64,000 nt of DNA, taken from Nicotiana tabacum. Lineage: Eukaryota; Streptophyta; Magnoliopsida; Solanales; Solanaceae. Position 1 is the first letter of the stretch. The number at the start of each line of letters is the position of its first letter. Positions 45,598 through 56,400 of the stretch are shown here, piece after piece. Location: contig NC_134089.1 of assembly GCF_000715075.1 (NCBI RefSeq), positions 109,623,157 to 109,687,156 of the forward strand. Reading direction: 5' to 3'. Made by a program: the position numbers and the translations under genes. The notes below the pieces were generated by a model that was given only the letters and a program-made list of their open reading frames with translations, ran no database searches and was not told where the DNA came from.

Positions 45598-46627
45598 ATT
45601 CTTTGCCATCAACCAAGTCTTTTTCAGCAAGAACGATTTACCCCCAGAGGGAACGGCGCACAACAAAGCCTTGCATCTAATAGTTAAATGCGAAGACTAC
45701 TACGTCAAGCGGGTGATATTGGATGGGGGTTCAGGTGTTGACATTTGTCCGCTCTCCACGCTACAGAGAATGGAAATTGGGACCGGAAGAATCCGCCCCA
45801 ATAATGTCTGCATGAGGGCTTTTGACGGCATCAAGAGAGACACACTTGGAGAAATTGACTTGGTTCTAACCATAGGGCCAGTAGAGTTTGAGGTAACTTT
45901 CCAAGTGCTTGACATGGATACGTCCTACAATTTCCTCCTCGGCAGGCCTTGGATTCATGCGGCGGGAGCTGTGCCTTCCACTCTTCACCAGATGGTGAAG
46001 TTTGAGTACGAGGACCGAGAGATTGTGGTCCATGGAGAAGACGAGCATGCTATTTATCGGGACCCATCCATCCCATATCTTGAACCAAGAGAAGGGAGTG
46101 AACACACGGTCTATCAAGCTTTCGAGATTGTGTTAGCAGAGCAGCATGAAGAGGGAAAACCTTGCCCCCAACCTTTCTTGTCTAACGCCTCGGTTATGGT
46201 GGCTAAAGAGATGATCCGGCACGGATTCAGGACAGGAAAAGGGCTCGGACGAACATTGCAGGGAATAACGGAACCCATCACCCTGCCTTCCGCCAAAAAA
46301 CTTTTTGGGATAGGTTTTCAATCCACTCCAGAAGATGAAGAATGGGCGAAGAAAAGGAAGAATAAGGGGTGGAAATTGCCTCGGCCGCTGTCAGATTTAT
46401 ATGAAACTTTCATCGGACCAAGATACACTGAAGAAGAAGACGACGAGGTTTTCACGGCTAACGAAATCGAGGAGATATGTGGGGCAATGAGAGAAATGCT
46501 CTACGAGGCTCATATGGTTCAGCCAGGAGAAGGCACCAGCACCGCCGAAATACTATATATGGGGCAAAATGCCAAACTTCGAAACTGGGAGGCCACGCCA
46601 TTCCCGACTAGGCGGAAGTCTGGGTAG
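45598..46627 (+). pseudogene. Ogre protease with G-patch-like segment
   Basis: The frame continues from gag. The retropepsin active site is VILDGGSGVDICPLS (about 45714-45758) and a second block is YNFLLGRPWIHAAGAVPS (about 45929-45982). Downstream, MIRHGFRTGKGLGRTLQGIT (about 46209-46268) has the Gly spacing of a G-patch, a short RNA-binding motif found after the protease in some plant Tat elements and vertebrate retroviruses. An acidic tail (TEEEDDEVFTANEIEEI) ends at 46625-46627. This segment has no stop, unlike most of the element. It probably cleaves Gag-Pol, and the G-patch may aid reverse transcription. Confidence 0.85.
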
Positions 46628-46843
46628 ACCTGTCCTGCCACCTTTTCTGTATCCCAAGTTATCTCCAGGATATAACTTGGATGTTTTTCTTCCCTTCAGT
46701 TGTTGTTTGGCATTCCTGAGTTGTAAACATTGTTGTCTTCCAAAATTTCAAGAAAATAAAAAAAATGAAAAAAAAATCGTCATTGTTTTCCCTTTTTCTC
46801 CTTTGTTCTGATTTTGTTGTTTTTCTTTTATCTTTTCTTTCAG
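46624..46843 (+). other. Candidate Ogre intron between protease and RT
   Basis: A GT (46624-46625) overlaps the protease stop, and a pyrimidine tract ending TTTCTTTCAG (to 46843) precedes the RT frame. Ogre elements are known to have a partly spliced intron at this place. The acceptor is convincing; the donor choice is tentative. Confidence 0.5.
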
Positions 46844-46853
46844 TTATAATAAT

Positions 46854-48637
46854 GTGGCTTTAAATATGACATGCTTGCGGACTTCACGCCCAGATCACAA
46901 TGAGCTATTTAATTGCGAAATAATGAACCCAGAACCAGAATATGATGAAGAAGAGGCTTTTAGGGAAATAAACCGAGAGTTGGAACATTTTGAGAATAAA
47001 CCTAAGCCAAATCTGAATAACACCGAACCGGTTAATTTAGGAACTCCTGAAGAAATCCGGGAGACCAAAATAAGCATTCACACGGACAAGAAAATGCGAG
47101 ACGCGATAATTCAACTTTTTTTTGAATTTAAAGATGTGTTTGCTTGGTCATACAATGACATGCCGGGATTAGGTGTTGATCTAGTGGTTCATAAATTGCC
47201 AATTCATCCTGATTATCCTCCAGTTCAACCAAAGCAATGAAAGTTCAAAACTGATGTCAGTGACAGGATTAAAGAAGAGATCGCCAAGCAGCTGAAAACG
47301 GGAGTGATTCGGGTAGTCCAATACACAACATGGTTGGAAAATGTGGTTCCAGTGCCGAAAAAATATGGGAAGACTCGGGTCTGTATGGATTATCGATATT
47401 TGAACAGAGCGAGTCCCAAAGATAATTTCCCATTGCCCAACATCCACATCCTTGTTGATAATTGCGCCAAACATGAAATCCAGTCTTTCGTAGATTGTTA
47501 CGCTGGGTATCATCAGGTATTGATGGATGAATAGGACGCTGAAAAGACTGCTTTCACCACACCATGGGGCACCTACTGTTATCGGGTTATGCCATTCGGT
47601 CTGAAGAATGCTGGGGCAACTTACATGAGAGCCATGACTGCCATTTTTCATGACATGATGCATCAAGAAATAGAGGTGTATGTGGACGACGTGATAGTCA
47701 AGTCCAGGACTCAGGATAATCACATCCAAGATTTGAGAAAGTTCTTCGAAAGATTGAGGAAGTACAACTTGAAGCTGAACCCAGCCAAATGTGCTTTCGG
47801 GGTCCCATCAGGTAAGCTCTTGGGCTTCATAGTAAGCAGGAGAGGCATCAAATTAGATCCAACAAAGATAAAATCTATCAAGGATCTCCCTCCCCCAAGA
47901 ACGAAGAAAGACATGATGAGTCTGTTGGGCAGGTTAAACTATATCAGTCGATTCATTGCCCAACTGACGAGCACGTGTGAGCCCATATTCAAGCTACTGA
48001 GAAAGGATGCAGTAATCAAGTGGACAGATGAGTGTCAAGAAGCTTTTGACAAAGTCAAAGAGTATCTTTCAAATCCCCCGGTTTTGGTCCCGCCAGAACC
48101 AGAGAGACCATTGTTCTTGTACCTAACGGTTTTGGAGAATTCTTTTGGTTGCGTCCTCGGGCAACATGACATAACCGGAAATAAAGAACAAGCAATCTAC
48201 TACTTGAGCAAGAAATTCACCGGCTTTGAGGCCAAGTACACTCTGCTGGAAAGAACATGTTGCGCTCTGATGTGGGTTGCTCAAAAGCTGAGACATTATC
48301 TTCAAGCTCACACTACTTTCCTCATAAGCAGGCTGGATCCTTTGAAGTATATATTTCAGAAACCAATGCCTACTGGAAGATTGGCCAAGTGGAAAATCTT
48401 GCTTACTGAATTCGACATAGTCTATGTCACTCGCACGGCAATGAAAGATCAGGCGCTAGCAGATCATTTGGCCGAAAATCCAGTCGATGAGGAATACCAG
48501 CCATTGAGTACCTACTTTCCGGATGAAGAAATAAACACTGTAGAAGTGGTCTCGGAGAACGCTCATGTTTGGAAGATGTTCTTTGATGGAGCTGTAAACG
48601 CCAAAGGTGTAGGGATTAGGGCAATTTTGATCTCGCC
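46854..48637 (+). pseudogene. pol: Ogre reverse transcriptase and RNase H
   Basis: The frame from 46854 has stops at 47238 and 47532. The N-terminal part is acidic (EPEYDEEEAFREINREL), then FFEFKDVFAWSYNDMPGL. RT motifs follow: VCMDYRYLNRASPKDNFPLP, MPFGLKNAGATYMRAM and the catalytic EVYVDDVIVKSR. The connection/RNase H part has FLYLTVLENSFGCVLGQHD, YYLSKKFTGFEAKYT and TRTAMKDQALADHLAENP. The last piece (WKMFFDGAVNAKGVG, about 48570-48614) is the start of a second, archaeal-type RNase H that ends abruptly at 48638, where sequence is missing and the frame shifts. The enzyme would make the cDNA; here it is inactive. Confidence 0.9.
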
Positions 48638-49966
48638 CATGTCGATCCCTTGGAAATCCAAATCAGGGAAAGACACGGTTACTGCAACGTAATCGAGGCA
48701 GGATCAAATACGCAGCCTTGGTACCATGACATCAAGAGGTTCCTGAAGGCGCAAGAATACCCCGAGCACACTACTAGAGATCAAAAGAGAACCAATAGAC
48801 GGCATGCAAGCGGTTTCTTTCTGAGCGGTGAATTGTTGTACAAGAGGACCTCGGACCTCAACCTACTAAGATGTGTTGACGCCGAGGAGGCAAGAAAGAT
48901 CATGCACGAAGTACACGCAGGAGTGTGCGGACCCCACATGAACGGGTACGTCTTGGCAAAGAAAATCCTTCGAGCAGGTTATTACTGGATAACCATGGAA
49001 AAAGATTGTTTTAGCTTTGTTCAGAAGTGTCACCAGTGCCAGGTGCACGGTGATTTGATTCATGCACCTCCTACGGAATTGCATCCCATGTCTGCACCTT
49101 GGCCATTTGTTGCATGGGGCATGGACGTCATTGGACCAATCGAGCCAAAGGCTTCAAATGGACACAGATTTATACTGGTTGCCATCGACTACTTCACAAA
49201 ATGGGTAGAGGCTGTCACTCTCAAGTCGGTCACTAAAAAAGCTGTAGTGGATTTTGTACACTCAAATCTTATCTGTCGTTTCGGTATTCCTGCGACTATC
49301 ATTACAGATAACGCAGCAAACTTGAACAGTCACTTGATGGGAGATGTATGCGAGCAATTCAAAATAACGCATAGGAATTCTACTCCTTATCGGCCAAAGG
49401 CCAATGGCGCTGTAGAAGCGGCAAACAAAAACATCAAGAAGATTTTGAGGAAAACGATCCAGAGTTCCTGACAATGGCATGAGCAGTTACCATTTGCATT
49501 ATTGGGGTATCGCACTACGGTACGCACGTCAGTAGGAGCAACTCCTTATCTTTTGGTTTATGGGACCGAGGCTATGATACCAGCGGAAGTAGAAATCCCT
49601 TCGCTTCGAACCATTGTTGAAGGAGAAATCGAGGACAGCGAATGGGTTAAGACTCGATTGGAGCAGTTGACTTTGATTGATGAGAAATGAATGGCCGCGG
49701 TTTGTCATGGACAGTTGTACCAACGAAGAATGGCCCATGCTTACAACAAGAAAGTCAGACCTAGGAATTTCGAAGTAGGTCAACTGGTACTGAGGCGCAT
49801 TCTACCACATCACCAGGAAGCAAAAGGGAAATTTGCTCCAAACTGGAAAGGCCCATACATCATCAGGAAGATATTGCCAAGATGAGCATTGTACCTAGGT
49901 GACATTGAAGGAAATGATCCCGAAACAGCAGTGAATGCGGACGCAGTAAAAAGATACTATATCTGA
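48638..49966 (+). pseudogene. Ogre integrase
   Basis: It resumes in a new frame at 48638 (HVDPLEIQIRERHGYCN). The zinc-binding domain has HEVHAGVCGPHMNG and KCHQCQ. The catalytic core shows WGMDVIGPIEP, ITDNAANLN and NGAVEAANKNIKKIL (Asp-Asp-Glu). The C-terminal domain includes LLVYGTEAMIPAEVEIPS and APNWKGPYIIRKILP and ends at 49964-49966. In-frame stops lie at 49469, 49688 and 49883, but no frameshift occurs. The enzyme would insert the cDNA and produce the 5-bp duplication seen at the element ends. Confidence 0.9.
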
Positions 49967-51576
49967 GTGATGCCCCAGCGATCCTGACACATTTGAAATG
50001 CTGAAGGTTTTATTCCCACTATCAACTCTCTCTACAAGCCTTTGAGCCGCTTATAAAAAAAACATTGATTGAGGCCTGAACTATGTTTGACTTGATTCCG
50101 AAAGGATACGTAGGCAGCCTCCCCCTGAGGTTCAGTCACACCAACAATAAAATCCCATTTACCCTGAAATCGAAGTCGGGGCACGCTGAACGATTTAAAA
50201 GTCGTAGTATCGTCTACCTCTCTTTACCAAGCACAAGCCTTCAGATCAATTACAAAAGATGGTGGGAAGCCAAGAAGCGTCACGAATGGAGGCCGGCACA
50301 CTCTAAATTGAGAGAAATAAAATGAGAGAGTCTCGTCGGTGAAAACCTTCGGGCACCGCGAGGCGACGGGAGTAGAGAAACCAAAATGAGAGAGCTTGTT
50401 TAGTAAAAACTCGCAAAGAGTGCTATCAAGCGACGACAGGAAGAGAAATGAGAGAGGTCAGCCAGCGAAAACCCGCAAAGGGCGCTGTTGGCCGAAAGAA
50501 TGACTCCACCCAAGGAGGTCTCGACAAAGTTCCACCAGTTTAGAATCACAGATCAGTTTTGGTTCGTTCGGGGAAACGCAAGTTCACTGAAGGTCAGGCG
50601 TCCAGTCCAAAGAGCATGTCATGTCCATTTAAAGCCAGCATTGTCTTCCTCAGATAAGTCTTTCTCGTCCCGAAAGGGACACTCCTTTTCTGAAATTTGC
50701 TTTCTCCTTTCTTTGTTTTTCTTCAAATCCCTTTCATTTTTAACCCCAAGTTCCAGATATACCGGAAAGGACAGGTGGCAGTTTTGGTTTCACGGAATTC
50801 CGTTTCATGAAGGAAAACACCTCGTTTCATTGGTACGTTTGTCCAAACCTGATTGAATCATGATGTTTGACTGCATTTGAAGTAAAGAGGAAAGAGAGAA
50901 ATTTCCCCAGCAAGTCTGCCTCGTACAAATCCCCACATGGCTTCCCTTTGTACAAATCCGCACAAAGAATCTACTTTGTAAATATTCCCCAAAGAGTCTG
51001 CCCCAGCGAAATCCCCACAGATTTTCCCTTTTGTACGGATCCCCACAGGGTCTCCCTTGTTAAAAAAAATAAAAAAAATTCAGCCCTATACAAATCCCCA
51101 CAGAGTTTCCCTTTGTACAGAATCCCCCACAGAGTCTACCCATTAAAATCCCCATTGAAAATCCCCGAACAAAACGGGACCAAAAGAGCCTTACGAGGCA
51201 AATCATCCCAGAATCTGGAAATACAAGCCCGAGCAGTCTAAAGGATTTCGCCGTTTGAATCCAATCAATGGCAGGACTCCTCAACAAAAATAAGGACGCG
51301 ACAAGACAACTGGAACAATCAAGGTCACCGAACCAACCGCCATTTCCGAACTAACAATTGTTCTTTGTCTGAAAAGTTGAAACAGGTATAATCCAAGACA
51401 ACCGTGCAGGAAGCAGGTATCACCCAAAGAAGAAGGTACATGGGTACAAGAAACAGTTTAGCAATAAGGGATCCACTCGAAAGGTAAGTTTTCACGAAAT
51501 TCCCTTTTATCTTCTACTAAAACAAGAAAATTCAAAAAAAGAGGCCAGTTAGTATCCTCGAACTTTGTCCCCATCC
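49967..51576 (+). other. Ogre 3' region, proximal part
   Basis: No coding match. It contains the third GATACGTAGGCA motif (50105-50117), three imperfect repeats of about 60 bp built on AAATGAGAGAG...GAAAACC (50319-50497), and a run of TACAAATCCCCACA.. / AGTCTGCC-like short repeats (about 50925-51170). Confidence 0.65.
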
Positions 51577-52712
51577 AGTCAGCATTAGGGTTTTAAACCC
51601 TAAATTGAACACTTTCTTTTAGTCAGCATTAGGGTTTTAAACCCTAAACTGAACTTTTCCTTTAGTCAGCATTAGGGTTTTAAACCCTAAACTAATCTTT
51701 TCCTTCAGTCAACATTAGGGTTTTAAACCCTAAACTGAACTTTTCCCTTTAGTCAGCATTAGGGTTTTAAACCCTAAACTGAACTTTTTCCTTTCAGTCA
51801 GCATTAGGGTTTTAAACCTTAAACTGAACTCTTTCCAGCCAGTCAGTATTAGGGTTTTAAACCCTAAACTGAACTTTCCCTTTACTCAGCATTAGGGTTT
51901 TAAACCCTAAACTGAACTCTTTTCTTTAGTCAGCATTAGGGTTTTAAACCCTAAACTGAACTTTTCCATTCAGTCAGCATTAGGGTTTTAAACCCTAAAC
52001 TGAACTTTTCCATTCAGTCAGCATTAGGGTTTTAAACCCTAAACTGATCTTTTCCATTCAGTCAGCATTAGGGTTTTAAACCCTAAACTGAACTTTTTCC
52101 ATTTAGTCAGCATTAGGGTTTTAAACCCTAAACTGAACTCTTTCCTGTAGTCAGCATTAGGGTTTTAAACCCTAAACTGAATTTTTCCATTCAGTCAGCA
52201 TTAGGGTTTTAAACCCTAAACTGAACTCTTTCCTTTAGTCAGCATTAGGGTTTTAAACCCTAAACTGAACTTTTCCATTTAGTTAGCATTAGGGTTTTAA
52301 ACCCTAAACTGAACTTTTCTATTTAGTCAGCATTGGGGTTTTAAACCCTAAACTGAACTTTTCCTTTAGTAAAAATTAAGGTTTTAAACCCTAAACTGAA
52401 CTTTTTTCCCTTTAGTCAACTTTGGGGTTTTAAAACCCTAAACTGAACTCTTTCCAGCTAGTCAGCATTAGGATTTTAAACCCTAAACTGAACTTTTTCC
52501 AGCCAGTCAGTATTAGGGTTTTAAAACCTTAAACTGAACTTTTCCATTCAGTCAGTATTAGGGCCCCAACCCTAAACTGAACTTTTCCCCAGTTAGTCAG
52601 TATTAGGGTTTCAACTCTAAACTGAACTTCTCCCCAGCTAGTCAGTATTAGGGCTCCAACCTTGAACTGAGCATTTTTACCTTATGGCAATATTAAGGAT
52701 CCAATCCTGAAG
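51577..52712 (+). repeat. Tandem array of telobox palindrome units (about 26 copies)
   Basis: Units of about 40-48 bp follow the pattern AGTCAGCATTAGGGTTTTAA + ACCCTAAACTGAAC + a T-rich spacer. Each holds an inverted pair of plant telomere-like boxes (TTAGGG / AAACCCTAA). The central copies are nearly identical, and the last four or five units decay (GGGCCCCAACCC, GGATCCAATCC). The count is by eye. Confidence 0.92.
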
Positions 52713-53434
52713 TTGCATTTTGTGGTCCAATACCTTCATTAACTTTGTAAACTTCCCGACAACTAACTCGCGAAATTTCCTAGTAGAACTGGGGCAGAAA
52801 ATTTCGTTCGTTTGTTTTTCCCCGCAGGTCTGACCTCGAGACACATGGATGGAGATGACCCACAAGATGAGTCTCAACTCAGAATAAAATAAGAAAAAGA
52901 CAAAAGAAGATGTGCCGAGATATTCGGAAAGGCGAGGGGCAGATCGTTCAAAGGTTTGATCAAGGTCCCGAGTTCTACCAACCCCGTCTTACTCAGTGTC
53001 GCAGAAATAAATAAGTGCCTACAACTTGCAAGCATCAAGATTCAGATCGGAGTCTACAAGCAGAATCAGCTAAGACCCAAGATCAAGTCGCCAAAGGATC
53101 ATAGATAGGAATCTTGTAACTAGCGGTTGACATGCATACGTAGTTAGTACAGTTTCAATTTTCCTTTGTTTGTAATAAGGGAGTTGGTAAGCAGCAACAG
53201 CAGCGGCAACAGCAGTAACGATAAGAATTACAGTCCCATGGTAGTCCCAGCTACCAAAGCTTCCCGAACTACATTGACCTGATTCCTGTTTAGCCCAGGA
53301 TATGTAAGAAATCTTTGAAGCAAAGATTCGGTCAGATCTTTCAAAACATGCTTCACACGGAGTAGTCCAATAGGCAAAAATCGCTCATATCCGCTCACTT
53401 TATCTTTGCACGAAAACTCTTCGTGTTTCCGAAC
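52713..53434 (+). other. Ogre 3' region, distal part
   Basis: I see no gene. A short GCAGCAACAGCAGCGGCAAC run lies near 53192-53212. Confidence 0.55.
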
Positions 53435-53447
53435 AAAGAGGGGCAGC
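53435..53447 (+). other. Polypurine tract of the Ogre element
   Basis: AAAGAGGGGCAGC directly precedes the LTR start TGTGAGCACG. Confidence 0.75.
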
Positions 53448-56400
53448 TGTGAGCACGTGATTTTTGTTTTACGCGACAATCACTCCAAAAGAAACAAAAA
53501 TAATAGCAATTGGTCTTGCTGTACAATTTTTGGATTTTTACGTGGCATGTTGTTAATTATTAATGATTTTTGCCCATTTTATTTTTATTAAAACAAAATA
53601 CAAAAAATGTGTGTCATGCGTAGTTTGAACCGTAATCCGGTTATTAAATGGAAAATCATAAAATATGCATTTTGTCCTGATTGTTGCCTTGTTTAATTTT
53701 ACCTACTTTTAACATTTTAATATGCGTGAATAATTGCATTAAATGTTTAATTAATGGAGTTTAATTTTGTTTAATTAGGTTTTGTTTTAAAAATGAAAAA
53801 TAAAAAGAGTGCAAAATTGGCCTGAAATTAGGTTTGGGTTTGTTCCCATTTAAAATCCGAGGCCCAAATCGAGCCCAAAGCATGTGCTTGCCCCGGTCTA
53901 GACCAGCTGACCTCAAAAGCGTCCAAACGACGTCGTTTTGATCTGGTCTGACCTGGGCCATTGATCTCAGAATGATCAACGACCAAGATCGCATTCCCCA
54001 TACCCACGAACAAACCCGACCCATTCCACCCGGACCGACCCAACCCCCTTTAGGTTGAAACGACACCGTTCCTTACCAGCCAAAAGATCCTAACCCTTCA
54101 TCTCACTCCATCCGACGGCCAGGAATCGACCACTCACTTACTATATAATCTCATTCCTTTACCCCACGCCCCCTAGCCAGACCCCCCTGCCCTTAGGTCG
54201 TCTCCTCCACAGACCCAAAACCTAGCAACCCTAGCCGCCCCCTTTCCCCTCACCATTAATCTCGCGGCATGGACGCTGGTGACTCCCATCTTAACACCAT
54301 AGGACCGCCTCACCACCCTGAACATGGATCTGTTAACCGCTTAGTTTGAATCATCCCCCAGGTTCTCGAATCTTCATTTGAAGATTCGAGCAAAACTCGA
54401 TCCACACCGATCTACCCCAGATTCATACCAGACACTCCCCTGACCTCCCTCTTGACCAAACCATGCTTGGTTTGGTCCGAATCTAACCATGGAAACCCAA
54501 ATCCCAAATCTACCATCTAGGAACCCCAGAAACCCCAGGCCTGGTCTGTGTCCGTTTGAGCCAAAGTGATTAGGGTCTAATGGACCTTAATCGAAGTGTT
54601 CTCAGTTGAGGACACTTCGATTAAAGTCCGTTCAACCCTAAGAAGGGTCTATTCAAACACGAGTTGGTTTTCTGATTTTTTCTTTCAAAGATTTTAAGGT
54701 AAGTTTGTTTTCTTTTCTTTATTTCAGTTCGTGTGTTTGTTAAAGGTCTGTTCGTATGGCCAAACGTCTTGTTTAATTTCTGTTTTGAATTTTACCAACT
54801 GTTTGTTTCCCACCTTGCCCGGACCTCTGTATTTGGTCAAATGTTTCCTCATTCACCGATAATGTGTGTGTATGTAAAATGCATAATCGACTGAATTGAA
54901 ATTGTTTGAGTAATCAATCCCAAGTTAATCTCTGTTTTGACAGTGCAATATGAACCCTTGGTGCAATACTGTTTGATTCCAATCCTTGGCTTTGATTGTA
55001 TATGTTGTAATTAGTATAGTCAATTCGATACGTGTCGTCAAATAGTTCAGCTGTTTGAATGATAACAATTCGATCTGTTTCACTGCTGAAGTCCTACTTA
55101 AATCAAATTAGGAATTGAGTATAACTACTAATAGTTGTTGTATTTGAATCAGAAATTTAAGGGTCTGGTCTGTAACTGCAGTCTGAATTGGAGGGCATGT
55201 GCACTTGTGCACAACATGTGCATAAAGGCCTTTGTTAAGATTAAAATAGTTTGACAGCATATGCTGTCAGATTATATTCTGCTGCCCATATCCTGCTTTA
55301 GTTTAGAAATAATAAACCTCACTTAAAAGGTAAATCTGCCAGGGGAATATCATGGGAGTTTGTTTATATTTAAATAGTAAGTGGAAACTGAAAGAGGACA
55401 GACCATATGGGAGGGGTTTCTGGTTGCTGAACAGGCTGTGAATAGCTTGAATTTAGGATATAAAAGGGAGAAGAACTTCCATTAGGGAGGGGACGGAATT
55501 TTGAAAGGGGCTGAAAACAGAGAACTGAAAAAGACATAAAGATTTTGGACTGGAAAAGTTAGATTGGGATTCTCTGGATTTTTCATAAAAGATACATAGA
55601 GAGATAAGAGAAGTAATGCATACACAAGGGAGGGAAAACGTATAGATAACAATCAGAAACTGTTTCCTCTTTCTGTTTGTTTGGATTTCACTTGATTTCA
55701 ACCTGTTCAATCAATTCTGATTTCTTCCAAGTCTCAACTAAGTACATTAGTTGGTTTGCATTGTTTGTTTCTCCCGGACTTGGTTTGTTCTGGAGTTTTG
55801 TTTCTACTGCACTGCTTGCTGCTGTCATTTGGCTATTTTTCATTGGCTATAGTTGCATTCTTGCACTCGAGCCTGTTCTACTGTGTTGCTTTGCTTTGCT
55901 GCTGCTATTCTGTTCCTGCTGCTGCTAATTTTTCCTATCTTCCTCCTCTTCTCCTTTGCATTCTCAGCATTCCAGGTACACAGTTCGAGCCTCACATTGG
56001 TGTAGCTGATTGTAACAATGAAATGCATGAATTGAAAGATCTGGAAGAATTATAATCATCCGCTGTTTTACTTACAGCCTTTTCATAAATGTTGTTAAGT
56101 TGTGTAAATTTCAGTTTGTAGTTCAATAGAGAAGTACATTAGTAAGTTTGTATTTGATTGAAGTTTATGTTGATCTAAATATGCGATTCGTTTAATGGTA
56201 TAGTATATAGGATGTAATCATAATTCATGGAATATGCAACCATTAGTATGATTTGTCAAATCAAACTCGTTTTTCAGCATGTTTTGAATATATAGGGTGG
56301 ACGGTTCCTTTTAATCTCGCCAAAATACAGTACAGCTTTTTAGACTCTCGAGTTGCAATTTCATTAGGCATGTTTAAGATGAGTTTTTGAATACCATAGG

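Noticed and set aside
51577..52712. True interstitial telomere repeats
   Set aside because: The units contain inverted TTAGGG/CCCTAA boxes in a 40-48 bp frame, not head-to-tail TTTAGGG arrays.
51577..52712. CRISPR-like array
   Set aside because: The spacers are near-identical T-rich strings, there are no cas genes, and the DNA is plant nuclear.
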